A DNA stretch of 6,443 nucleotides from Defluviitaleaceae bacterium (lineage in GTDB: Bacteria; Bacillota; Clostridia; Lachnospirales; WRAX01), in the NCBI GenBank assembly GCA_009787945.1, contig WQSI01000100.1, positions 1-6,443 of the forward strand. Direction: 5' to 3'. The position numbers and the translations under genes were made by a program. The number at the start of each line of letters is the position of its first letter. Position 1 is the first letter of the stretch. The notes under the pieces are model-generated. The model ran no database searches. It had not been told where the DNA came from and saw nothing but the letters and a program-made list of their open reading frames with translations. Shown in pieces: positions 1 to 5,000 of the stretch.

Positions 1-71
1 TAAAAGCGGCAGTGGGTAAAACCATCCACCCTGCCCGCTACGAACTATACAAAAACTTTATAACCACATAA
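1..71 (+). CDS. 3' end of an upstream gene, possibly a sugar kinase (partial)
   Basis: An open frame enters from the left edge (first full codon at 3) and stops at TAA 69-71, giving the C-terminal 22 residues KAAVGKTIHPARYELYKNFITT. The codons look like genuine coding sequence, and the gene ends just before the repeat-rich spacer, as expected for a gene tail. The ending, a K-T-I-x-P segment followed by R-Y-x-L-Y-K, resembles the C-terminus of FGGY-type carbohydrate kinases. That would suit the pentose-phosphate gene rpe downstream, but 22 residues cannot establish a family. The start and most of the gene lie outside the window. Confidence 0.45.
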   Translation, partial: KAAVGKTIHPARYELYKNFITT

Positions 72-83
72 TCCGCCCCAACG

Positions 84-107
84 CGCAATAACGGTTTATA
101 CGTACCC
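84..107 (+). repeat. Short direct repeat, first copy (second at 190-212)
   Basis: The segment GCAATAACGGTTTATACG plus the following TACCC recurs about 105 bases downstream at 190-212 with one substitution (A to G). The second copy runs straight out of the palindromic repeat at 168-200, so this is probably a decayed fragment of the same composite element. The spacer from 72 to 275 holds no gene that I can support. Confidence 0.6.
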
Positions 108-129
108 TATATTGACTTGACGTTTACCC

Positions 130-158
130 GACAGCGGGCGCGCAATGCGCGCCCCTAC
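130..158 (-). repeat. GTAGGGGC palindromic repeat, inverted copy
   Basis: On the minus strand this reads GTAGGGGCGCGCATTGCGCG followed by CCCGCTGTC. It shares both the palindromic core and the following CGCTGTC tail with the copies at 216-271 and 738-793, and the near-perfect palindrome GGGCGCGCAATGCGCGCCC could form a strong hairpin. It is one of about six members of this family in the window, all of them intergenic. Confidence 0.8.
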
Positions 159-167
159 CGCGCAACG

Positions 168-200
168 TGTGGGATTGCGGGTCAAGCCCGCAATGACGGT
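168..200 (+). repeat. GGGATTGCGGGTCAAGCCCG palindromic repeat
   Basis: These 33 bases match 2278-2310 perfectly. The core pairs ATTGCGGG with CCCGCAAT around a GTCAAG centre, so it can form a hairpin in DNA or RNA. A third, partial copy (GCCCGCAATGACGGTTTA) lies near 2348-2365. Elements of this type are common dispersed intergenic repeats in several bacterial phyla and encode nothing. Confidence 0.85.
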
Positions 201-215
201 TTATACGTACCCCCC

Positions 216-271
216 GTAGGGGCGCATATTATGCGCCCGCTGTCCGACAATACGCATCCACAAGGAGGTCA
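216..271 (+). repeat. 56-bp leader repeat, copy A, with ribosome binding site
   Basis: This copy matches 738-793 at 52 of 56 positions by my count. It has three parts: a palindromic core (GTAGGGGCGCATATTATGCG then CCCG), a middle TGTCCGACAATACG, and a terminal CAAGGAGGTCA that is a strong ribosome binding site. The antitoxin ATG lies five bases beyond its end. The repeat therefore supplies the translation signal of the gene behind it, and together with copy B it brackets the toxin-antitoxin pair. Confidence 0.88.
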
Positions 272-275
272 ACCC

Positions 276-491
276 ATGCCAGAAACCCTAACCCAAGAAA
301 ACCAAGAAATAATCCGAATTTTCCAAAACCTAAGCAAAGACTCTAAATATGCCGCCACCAAATACATGGAATACCTAGCCCACGAAGAAGCAGAAAACCA
401 AGCAGCCATAAATGACTACGACAAAGCTCAAGCAGAGAATGACGGTTCTTGGATGTCCGCAAAAGATTTGAGGGCAAAATATGGCATATGA
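276..491 (+). CDS. Probable antitoxin of a RelE/ParE-type pair
   Basis: This 71-residue acidic, mostly helical protein lies directly upstream of, and overlaps by 11 bases, a RelE/ParE-like toxin. That is the usual order of type II toxin-antitoxin operons. I chose the ATG at 276 because AAGGAGGTCA sits ideally upstream; an ATG at 117 in the same frame would run through repeat DNA. The N-terminal half (about 5-45) is predicted helical. The C-terminal part carries DYDKAQAENDGSWMSAKDLR and ends KYGI, like antitoxins in which a D-x-A-x-x-x-D-D/N-G stretch precedes a short toxin-binding helix. The exact antitoxin family is uncertain, because no clear ribbon-helix-helix or HTH signature is visible. 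It presumably neutralises the toxin and may autorepress the operon. Confidence 0.78.
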   Translation: MPETLTQENQEIIRIFQNLSKDSKYAATKYMEYLAHEEAENQAAINDYDKAQAENDGSWMSAKDLRAKYGI

Positions 492-741
492 AATAAGATA
501 CCAAAAATCCGCCATCAAATACCTAGACAAGCAAACAAAAGCCACCAGAACAAGAATAATGGATGCCATCGACCTGTTGCCGTCAGGTGAGGTCAAGAAG
601 TTGCAAGGTCGAAAGGGTTATAGGCTGTCCATTGGTGACTTTCGTGTGATTTTTGATTTTACAGAAGAAACCAATGAAGAGGGCGCACCCATTATTTATG
701 TGGACACTATCGCCCCTCGCGGCGATGTTTACAAGGTGTAG
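481..741 (+). CDS. RelE/ParE superfamily toxin
   Basis: This 86-residue basic protein has the small RelE/ParE fold pattern. It begins with a strand (YEIRYQKSAIKYL) and two helices holding K and R (residues 9-33). Next comes the characteristic K-x-L-x-G-R-x-G-Y-R-L-x-x-G-D-F-R-V-I-F segment at 39-58, and it ends with a strand finishing in I-A-P-R-G-D-V-Y-K. RelE members cleave mRNA on the ribosome and ParE members inhibit gyrase. The retained basic residues and the I-x-x-R-x-x-V-Y-K ending fit the RelE side slightly better, but activity cannot be assigned from sequence alone. The ATG lies inside the end of the antitoxin gene (11-base overlap), so translation is probably coupled. The TAG stop (739-741) lies within copy B of the 56-bp repeat. 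Confidence 0.88.
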   Translation: MAYEIRYQKSAIKYLDKQTKATRTRIMDAIDLLPSGEVKKLQGRKGYRLSIGDFRVIFDFTEETNEEGAPIIYVDTIAPRGDVYKV

Positions 742-793
742 GGGCGCATATTATGCGCCCGTTGTCCGACAATACGTACCCCCAAGGAGGTCA
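738..793 (+). repeat. 56-bp leader repeat, copy B, with rpe ribosome binding site
   Basis: This is the direct repeat partner of 216-271, differing at four positions. It begins with GTAGGGG, whose TAG is the stop codon of the toxin gene, and ends with CAAGGAGGTCA, the ribosome binding site of rpe (ATG at 797). The palindromic core could form a hairpin between the toxin stop and the rpe start. Confidence 0.88.
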
Positions 794-796
794 CAA

Positions 797-1483
797 ATGA
801 AAAACCACAAAGCTTTAGCCCCTTCAATTCTATCTGCAAACTTCACAAACCTAGCCACTGCCATAACTGAAACCGCAGAAGGCGGCGCGACCTACCTTCA
901 TCTGGATGTTATGGACGGTCATTTTGTGCCTAACATCAGCTTCGGCATCCCTATAGTGCAGTCCCTGCGGAGCTTCGCAGATGAAAACGCCTTAAACCTA
1001 ACCTTTGACGCTCATTTGATGATAGCAAACCCCAAATCCTACATAAAGCCTTTTGCTGACGCTGGTGCAGACCTTATCACCTTCCACTACGAAACCTGCG
1101 AAAACGCCGAAGAAGCTCGTGGGATTATCAGCCTAATCCGCGGGGAAGGCAAGCGGGTGGGCGTTGCCATCAACCCCCACACCCACGAAGATGTCCTAAA
1201 GCCCCTTCTGCCAGAAATTGACATGGCTTTGGTAATGTCCGTTGTTCCAGGCTTTGGCGGTCAAGGCTTCATGCCCCACACCCTGGACAAAGCCCGCAAA
1301 ATACGAGGGTGGGCAGATGAGCAAAACCTCCCCCTAAACATCCAAATGGACGGGGGCATAAACCTTGATAACATCAAAACCGTTGCCGACGCTGGCGCAA
1401 ATATTATTGTGGTAGGCTCTGCCATTTTCGCCCATGAGGACATCACCGCAAAAACAAGAGAATTTGTAGACAAAATAACATAA
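797..1483 (+). CDS. rpe: Ribulose-phosphate 3-epimerase
   Basis: This enzyme interconverts D-ribulose 5-phosphate and D-xylulose 5-phosphate in the cytosolic pentose phosphate pathway. The 228-residue length and TIM-barrel motif order match the family. The motifs are LAPSILSANF (S10 region), HLDVMDGHFVPNISFG (H35, D37, M39), DAHLMI (H73), SVVPGFGGQGF (148-158), DGGI (D185) and VGSAIF (206-211). H35, D37, H73 and D185 correspond to the metal ligands, with D37 and D185 as the catalytic acid/base pair. The ATG at 797 follows AAGGAGGTCACAA; the frame stays open upstream to 653, but that stretch overlaps the toxin gene in another frame and is not family-like. The nearest upstream signal is the repeat-borne leader at 738-793. 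Confidence 0.97.
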   Translation: MKNHKALAPSILSANFTNLATAITETAEGGATYLHLDVMDGHFVPNISFGIPIVQSLRSFADENALNLTFDAHLMIANPKSYIKPFADAGADLITFHYETCENAEEARGIISLIRGEGKRVGVAINPHTHEDVLKPLLPEIDMALVMSVVPGFGGQGFMPHTLDKARKIRGWADEQNLPLNIQMDGGINLDNIKTVADAGANIIVVGSAIFAHEDITAKTREFVDKIT

Positions 1484-1489
1484 CCCTCC

Positions 1490-1517
1490 CACCCCTTCCA
1501 TATATTGGCAAGGGGTG
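1490..1517 (+). promoter_or_regulatory. Hairpin masking a ribosome binding site after rpe
   Basis: CACCCCTT (1490-1497) pairs perfectly with AAGGGGTG (1510-1517). CCA/TGG extends the stem across a single-base bulge, leaving a five-base TATAT loop. The 3' arm contains most of the GGGGTGAT ribosome binding site of the small gene starting at 1523. No U-tract follows (next bases ATATTATTAAA), so a simple rho-independent terminator is unlikely. A translational switch, or an mRNA 3' stabiliser for rpe, is more likely. This is an inference from sequence only. Confidence 0.55.
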
Positions 1518-1522
1518 ATATT

Positions 1523-1681
1523 ATTAAACGACCAGCAAAATCTGAAAAAATGCGCCGTGTTTATGGGCTTTCTATGCTGTCTGCCGTGGCAGGCATGATA
1601 GTTGCCTGGCTTTTTTTGCCCTTTTCCTTTGTGGCGGCGGTTGTTCTTCTTGTTCTTGGGGTTTATTTTTTGTTTATGTGA
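1523..1681 (+). CDS. Small two-span membrane protein with probable AUU start
   Basis: From codon 1523 (ATT) to TGA 1679-1681 the frame encodes 52 residues. A basic N-terminus (KRPAKSEKMRR) precedes two hydrophobic stretches: YGLSMLSAVAGMIVAWLFL and FSFVAAVVLLVLGVYFLFM. The only ATG choices start at 1550 or later and have no ribosome binding site. GGTGAT at 1514-1519 lies three bases before ATT 1523, the same spacing that the minus-strand toxin gene at 6368 uses between GGTGAT and ATG. A TTG at 1505 is the alternative start (58 residues) but has no ribosome binding site. The positive-inside charge pattern and lack of stops in such a hydrophobic frame favour a real gene. The family is not recognised and no function is proposed. 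It probably lies in the rpe transcript, 39 bases behind the rpe stop. Confidence 0.5.
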   Translation: MKRPAKSEKMRRVYGLSMLSAVAGMIVAWLFLPFSFVAAVVLLVLGVYFLFM

Positions 1682-1716
1682 GGGCGCGTAATTGGGCGCG
1701 TAATATGCGCCCCTAC
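1682..1716 (-). repeat. GTAGGGGC palindromic repeat, inverted copy
   Basis: Positions 1694-1716 read on the minus strand as GTAGGGGCGCATATTACGCG then CCC, one base from the core of copies A and B. A partial duplication of its arm (GGGCGCGTAATT) lies directly upstream at 1682-1693. The TGA of the small membrane gene abuts it (GTGAGGGCGCG). Confidence 0.75.
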
Positions 1717-1754
1717 CCTTCTGAAAATATTTCGCCAAAATTTGAAATTTGTGC

Positions 1755-1784
1755 TTGACAAAGGGGTGTCCTCTGTGTTATCAT
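1755..1784 (+). promoter_or_regulatory. Sigma-70-type promoter of the cold-shock gene
   Basis: A consensus TTGACA -35 (1755-1760) is followed after 18 bases by TATCAT (1779-1784), which matches five of six bases of the -10 consensus. Transcription would begin near 1791, giving a leader of about 63 bases before the ATG at 1854. Confidence 0.75.
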
Positions 1785-1797
1785 GGGTTTTGTAAGA

Positions 1798-1817
1798 GCG
1801 GTGCGTAAACGTGCCGC
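1798..1817 (+). promoter_or_regulatory. Leader hairpin of the cold-shock mRNA
   Basis: GCGGTGCG (1798-1805) pairs with CGTGCCGC (1810-1817) around a TAAA loop: eight pairs, two of them G-U. AAGAAA and six U residues follow within nine bases. It could therefore act as a 5' stabiliser, a temperature-sensitive element or a weak attenuator. Structured leaders are well known in cold-shock mRNAs, but no csp cold-box sequence is recognised here. Confidence 0.5.
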
Positions 1818-1853
1818 AAGAAATTTTTTCTACAGTCTAGGAGGACTTTTAAC

Positions 1854-2054
1854 ATGAAAAATGGCACCGTAAAATGGTTCAATGCTGAAAAAGGCTTTGG
1901 TTTCATCTCCGTCGAAGGCGAGGACGATGTTTTTGTTCACTTCTCTGCAATTATGACCGATGGTTACAAAACCCTTGAAGAAGGTCAAGAAGTTGAGTTT
2001 GAAGTGGTTGATGGAGCAAAGGGCCCACAGGCAGCCAATGTTTCTCGTATCTAA
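1854..2054 (+). CDS. Cold-shock domain protein (CspA family)
   Basis: This 66-residue single-domain OB-fold protein binds single-stranded RNA and DNA and acts as an RNA chaperone in the cytoplasm. It has the canonical N-terminus NGTVKWFNAEKGFGFI, RNP1 (KGFGFI, 13-18), RNP2 (VFVHF, 26-30), and the family-typical ending GPQAANVSRI. Length is standard. The ATG at 1854 follows TAGGAGGACTTTTAAC, a strong ribosome binding site. It stands alone, with a consensus promoter and structured leader upstream and a strong terminator downstream. The sequence is closer in character to Bacillota cold-shock proteins than to proteobacterial ones. Which numbered csp paralogue it is cannot be said. Confidence 0.97.
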   Translation: MKNGTVKWFNAEKGFGFISVEGEDDVFVHFSAIMTDGYKTLEEGQEVEFEVVDGAKGPQAANVSRI

Positions 2055-2134
2055 TTAAGATACTTTCAATGCTTTTAAGTCCATTAAAAAAACATATAAC
2101 GATGTTCTGAAATAGTGGTTTATAAAGCACATCC

Positions 2135-2168
2135 AGCCCTTCAAGGTACGCCTTGAGGGGCTTTATTA
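2135..2168 (+). terminator. Rho-independent terminator after the cold-shock gene
   Basis: AGCCCTTCAAGG (2135-2146) pairs with CCTTGAGGGGCT (2151-2162), twelve pairs with one G-U, capped by a TACG tetraloop and followed by TTATTAAT. It lies about 80 bases past the cold-shock stop codon. The 2055-2134 stretch in between shows nothing recognisable. Confidence 0.85.
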
Positions 2169-2206
2169 ATAAATTGAGGTCGGCACATATGAATTCCACT
2201 CAACCA

Positions 2207-2365
2207 CGTCATCCCGTGCTTGACACGGGAGCCCGTCAGCACTAACAAGCCCCTGCTGTATGGGGCTTGGAATGACATGTGGGATTGCGGGTCAAGCCCG
2301 CAATGACGGTGTTGGGTGCGGGCGGGGCTTGGAATGGCGATTAAAAAAGCCCGCAATGACGGTTT
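2207..2365 (+). repeat. Composite palindromic repeat block upstream of purK
   Basis: Several hairpin-forming elements sit side by side. The first is CGTCATCCCGTGCTTGACAC then GGGAGCCCGTC (about 2207-2237), related to 5681-5716. Next is CAAGCCCC/GGGGCTTG (about 2246-2270). After it comes a 33-base copy at 2278-2310 identical to 168-200. Last is a partial copy, GCCCGCAATGACGGTTTA, at about 2348-2365. Open frames across the block are repeat translations, not genes. No convincing promoter for purK is visible in or after it. Confidence 0.8.
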
Positions 2366-2405
2366 AGACAAAAGATTAAAATTAACAATAGAGGAGCGGA
2401 TTATT

Positions 2406-3563
2406 ATGAAAACACCTAAGAGTCTTGCCACGAAAATAGGCATTATTGGCGGCGGTCAGCTTGGCAAGATGATGATTTTGGAAGCCAAAAAGATGGGCAT
2501 GCACATTAATATTTTAGACCCAGAGCCAAACTGCCCATCCTCGTCCATTGCTGACACTCACATTGTTGGCGGGCTGAAAGATGCTGATGCAATTAAAAAA
2601 TTAGCGGAAATTTCTGATGTGGTTACTTATGAGATTGAACATATTAATGTTGACGCCCTGTTTGAGGTGGAAAAAACTGGTAAACCTGTTTACCCCACCC
2701 CTGCAAGCCTGAAAATTATCCAGAACAAGCTATCCCAAAAAACCCGTCTTATAGAGGAGGGCGTGCCATCTCCTGACCTGCTTGCGGTTAATAGCCCTGA
2801 AGATTTGCGCCGCGCGGGGGAGAAATTTGGCTACCCTATGATGGTTAAAGCCTGTCTTGGGGGTTATGACGGCAAGGGCAACTTCCTCATTAAATCTGCA
2901 GACCAGGCGGAAGAGGCGTTTGCGGCTCTTGGCGGCAGTGATTTGATGGTGGAAAGCTTTGTGGACTTTACCATGGAAATTTCTGTGCTTGCCTGCCGTG
3001 GCAGAAGCGGCGAAATTGCGGTGTATCCCGTTGCGCAAAATGACCATGAAAACGAGGTGTTAAACGAAACAAAAGTTCCCGCAAACATTAGCCCCGAAAC
3101 CAGCAAGCAAGCCATGGACGTTGCCCGCCGCGTTATGGAGATTTTTGAGGGGGTGGGCATGTTTTGCGTGGAAATGTTTGTTTTGCGGGATGGTAGCGTT
3201 AGTGTTAACGAAATTGCCCCAAGGCCTCATAACAGCGGGCATTATACCATAGAGGCTTGTAATAGCAGTCAGTTTGATAATCATATCCGCGCTGTGGCGG
3301 GGCTTCCTCTTGGCGACACGGCTTTGATTAAGCCTGTGGTTATGCGTAATCTGCTAGGAGATGCTGGGGAAGATGGGGTTGCACATGTTACGGGGGTTGA
3401 TGAGGTGTTGAGTATTCCTGGGGCGCGGTTGCATATTTATGGTAAGGCTGAGGTGAAGCCTAAGCGGAAGATGGGGCATATTACTGTGATTGCTGATAGT
3501 TTGGAAGAAGCTGTGGAGAATGGTGATAAAGCCCATAATGCTTTGAAGATTAAGGGTTTGTAG
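2406..3563 (+). CDS. purK: N5-carboxyaminoimidazole ribonucleotide synthase
   Basis: PurK uses ATP and bicarbonate to convert AIR to N5-CAIR in de novo purine synthesis, feeding PurE. The 385-residue protein has the ATP-grasp architecture: an N-terminal GIIGGGQLG nucleotide-type fold (12-20), VVTYEIEHI, and PTPASLKIIQNKLSQK before the ATP-grasp domain. The glycine-rich GGYDGKG loop, the MVESFVDFTMEISV segment and the metal-binding VNEIAPRPHNSGHYTIEAC motif follow. The loop context reads KACLGGYDGKG where many PurKs have K-x-R-x-G-G-Y-D-G-K-G, a mild variation. ATG 2406 follows GAGGAG with nine bases between; the frame runs upstream to 2316 but only through repeat DNA. The TAG stop is formed by the GTAGGGG start of the next repeat. 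purE is not adjacent: a repeat block and a DUF4926-like gene lie between. Confidence 0.97.
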   Translation: MKTPKSLATKIGIIGGGQLGKMMILEAKKMGMHINILDPEPNCPSSSIADTHIVGGLKDADAIKKLAEISDVVTYEIEHINVDALFEVEKTGKPVYPTPASLKIIQNKLSQKTRLIEEGVPSPDLLAVNSPEDLRRAGEKFGYPMMVKACLGGYDGKGNFLIKSADQAEEAFAALGGSDLMVESFVDFTMEISVLACRGRSGEIAVYPVAQNDHENEVLNETKVPANISPETSKQAMDVARRVMEIFEGVGMFCVEMFVLRDGSVSVNEIAPRPHNSGHYTIEACNSSQFDNHIRAVAGLPLGDTALIKPVVMRNLLGDAGEDGVAHVTGVDEVLSIPGARLHIYGKAEVKPKRKMGHITVIADSLEEAVENGDKAHNALKIKGL

Positions 3564-3608
3564 GGGCATAGTGCTTGCTGGACTGGGGCAGGCAATGCCA
3601 GCCCCTAC
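3560..3608 (+). repeat. GTAGGGGC inverted repeat overlapping the purK stop
   Basis: GTAGGGGC at 3560-3567 is matched by GCCCCTAC at 3601-3608, an eight-base terminal inverted repeat. The inner right arm (GGGGCAGGCAATGCCAGCCC) resembles the core of the dispersed family in inverted orientation. The purK TAG stop (3561-3563) lies inside the left end. It might act as a hairpin at the purK mRNA 3' end, but no U-tract follows. Confidence 0.65.
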
Positions 3609-3682
3609 CACGAACATGCGTTCCACGAACATGCGTTCCACAAAGATGCGTTCCACAAAGATGCGTTCCACGGACATATGCC
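3608..3682 (+). repeat. Five tandem 15-bp units
   Basis: There are five consecutive 15-base units. Units 1 and 2 are identical (CCACGAACATGCGTT), units 3 and 4 are identical (CCACAAAGATGCGTT), and unit 5 has diverged (CCACGGACATATGCC). The paired identities suggest stepwise duplication. The array follows directly on the GTAGGGGC repeat. No spacers are present, so it is not a CRISPR array, and no function can be assigned. Confidence 0.9.
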
Positions 3683-3706
3683 AAATGGTAGCGCGCGCAT
3701 CATATG

Positions 3707-3750
3707 GTAGGGGCGCGCATTGCGCGCCATAGTTCGACAATACGCACCCC
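3707..3750 (+). repeat. GTAGGGGC palindromic repeat, copy C
   Basis: It starts GTAGGGGCGCGCATTGCGCG, then CC, and continues with a relative of the middle part of copies A and B (TTCGACAATACGCAYCC type). Unlike those copies it does not end in AAGGAGGTCA; instead CGCGTAGGCAACAACGCC follows. It lies 63 bases upstream of the next gene, whose ribosome binding site is separate. Confidence 0.78.
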
Positions 3751-3813
3751 CGCGTAGGCAACAACGCCACAGGTTGACAAATGCCTATGTTGACAGAAAG
3801 AGAGGCGTGAAAA

Positions 3814-3996
3814 ATGATTAAGGAATATGATAAAGTCAGATTAAAAACAGGGGAATTAGCCCGTGTGGTAGAAGTTTTTAGTGACAGCATCTTTCTTGCC
3901 GAAGTTGTTTCAAAAGCAGGTGATGTAGACACGACAGAAATCACCATTGACCAAATTCAAACAATTTTTGAAGAAACCGAACGGTCATTGGCATAA
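3814..3996 (+). CDS. DUF4926-like small protein
   Basis: This 60-residue acidic protein opens IKEYDKVRLKTGELARVVEVFSDSIFLAEVV, an SH3-like beta pattern (Y-D-x-V-x-L-K-x-G, then V-V-E-V, then a strand ending in E-V). It continues with DTTEITIDQIQTIFEE. The pattern fits the DUF4926 group of small proteins of unknown function, some of which lie beside toxin-antitoxin or immunity-type genes. Start ATG 3814 follows GAGAGGCGTGAAAA, a moderate ribosome binding site. The gene ends 18 bases before purE and is very probably co-transcribed with it. No catalytic residues are visible, and the relation to purine synthesis may be incidental. Confidence 0.75.
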   Translation: MIKEYDKVRLKTGELARVVEVFSDSIFLAEVVSKAGDVDTTEITIDQIQTIFEETERSLA

Positions 3997-4014
3997 CTAT
4001 ATTGGAGGTAAAAA

Positions 4015-4536
4015 ATGCAAAATATACCAAAAGTAGGCATAATAATGGGTAGTGATTCTGACTTGCCTGTTATGTCTGACGCTGCTGTAATTTTAAAAGA
4101 GTTCGGCATAGAATACGAATTGACGGTGGTGTCAGCCCACCGCACCCCTGACCGCATGTATGAATATGCCAAAACCGCCGCAAAACGGGGCATTGGGGTT
4201 ATTATTGCGGGGGCGGGGGGCTCTGCCCATTTGCCTGGGATGGTGGCATCCCTGACCCCTCTGCCTGTTATTGGTGTTCCTGTGAAGTCCGCCAATTTAA
4301 GCGGCTGGGATAGCCTGTTGTCCATTGTCCAGATGCCCCCTGGTATACCAGTTGCCACGGTGGCAATTAATGGGGCGAAAAATGCGGGGCTTCTTGCTGC
4401 CAAAATCCTAGCCGCCACAAACCCTGATTTAATGGGCATTGTGTCTGCCTATAGCTACAATTTGGAAAAATCTGTATTGGAAAAGGCAGAAAAGCTTGAG
4501 GAAATCGGCTTTGAGAAATATTTAGGAGAGATGTAA
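4015..4536 (+). CDS. purE: N5-CAIR mutase
   Basis: PurE (class I) moves the carboxyl group of N5-CAIR from nitrogen to carbon to give CAIR, the step after PurK. The 173-residue length is typical. Motifs in order are GIIMGSDSD (8-16, phosphate binding), VVSAHRTPDRM (SAHRTP at 40-45, with H42 matching the catalytic histidine), AGAGGSAHLPGM, LPVIGVPV and GWDSLLSIVQMPPGIPVATV, then an A-K-N-A-G-L-L-A helix. The presence of purK in the same window supports the N5-CAIR mutase type rather than the direct AIR carboxylase. ATG 4015 is preceded by TTGGAGGTAAAAA. The TAA stop overlaps the next ATG by one base (TAATG), implying coupled translation. Confidence 0.98.
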   Translation: MQNIPKVGIIMGSDSDLPVMSDAAVILKEFGIEYELTVVSAHRTPDRMYEYAKTAAKRGIGVIIAGAGGSAHLPGMVASLTPLPVIGVPVKSANLSGWDSLLSIVQMPPGIPVATVAINGAKNAGLLAAKILAATNPDLMGIVSAYSYNLEKSVLEKAEKLEEIGFEKYLGEM

Positions 4537-5000
4537 TGAAAACCTTGATAGTCTACGCCACGAAAAACGGCGGCACGGCAGAAATTGCAAGGCAAATAGG
4601 GGATAAGCTGGAGGGGGCAACCCTTCACAATCTAAAGGACGAAGCCCCAAATCCTGCGGATTTTGATGCTGTCATCATCGGCTCGTCTATTTACGCTGGT
4701 AAAATTCGCAAAGAGGCGGCGCATTTTATAGCGGACAACCTGGAAACCCTTTATACAAAGCGGGTGGGGTTGTTTATTTGCGGGCTGAAGGAAAGTCAAA
4801 GCTACTGGCAGGATAATTTTCCGCCGCGGCTTCTTGCTCATTGTAAAAGTGGGAAGTTTTTGGGTTGTTATTACGACCCTAAGAAAACGGGGTTTTTTGA
4901 CCGTTTTGTAGTGCGTGCTGTGGGTAAGATAAAAACTAATTATAACGGTTTTGATGCTGCAAAGGCTGTGGAGCTTGTGGAGGCTGTAAAAAATGCTTAA
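4536..5000 (+). CDS. Flavodoxin-domain protein, HemG-like
   Basis: This 154-residue protein has a single flavodoxin fold. The N-terminal strand MKTLIVYATKNGGTAEIA carries the FMN-phosphate loop (T9-T14). GSSIYAGKIRKEAAHFI (49-65) matches the second flavin loop and following helix of the flavodoxin_5 / protoporphyrinogen-oxidase HemG group. VGLFICGLKE forms the next strand. HemG couples protoporphyrinogen oxidation to menaquinone, but no other heme gene is visible and many proteins of this group in anaerobes have unknown partners, so the function stays open. It probably binds FMN in the cytoplasm. Its start is the ATG in TAATG, overlapping purE, with TAGGAGAG inside the purE end as ribosome binding site. 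Its end overlaps the aquaporin start by eight bases. Confidence 0.85.
   Translation: MKTLIVYATKNGGTAEIARQIGDKLEGATLHNLKDEAPNPADFDAVIIGSSIYAGKIRKEAAHFIADNLETLYTKRVGLFICGLKESQSYWQDNFPPRLLAHCKSGKFLGCYYDPKKTGFFDRFVVRAVGKIKTNYNGFDAAKAVELVEAVKNA

Noticed and set aside
117..275. N-terminal extension of the antitoxin from ATG 117
   Set aside because: The added residues are translated repeat DNA, and ATG 276 has a strong ribosome binding site.
84..275. Insertion sequence remnant upstream of the antitoxin
   Set aside because: Only short palindromic repeats are present. There is no transposase frame, paired terminal repeats of IS type or target duplication that I can support.
653..796. N-terminal extension of rpe from ATG 653
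   Set aside because: It overlaps the toxin gene in another frame and reads through the repeat. ATG 797 has an ideal ribosome binding site and matches the family N-terminus.
2141..2443. Minus-strand frame containing HCGLDPQSH
   Set aside because: This peptide is the usual conceptual translation of the palindromic CGTCATTGCGGGCTTGAC-type repeat, not a protein.
3608..3682. CRISPR array
   Set aside because: The units are 15 bases, directly abutting and without spacers, and no cas gene is present.
3774..3813. Promoter for the purE operon from TTGACA at 3774 or 3790
   Set aside because: No acceptable -10 lies 16-18 bases downstream of either; the second would place a -10 over the start codon.
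3354..3947. Minus-strand frame with a VERIF/VERMF pentapeptide repeat
   Set aside because: The peptide repeat is just the 15-bp tandem array read in frame. The frame overlaps the purK 3' end and the DUF4926-like gene and has no start signals.
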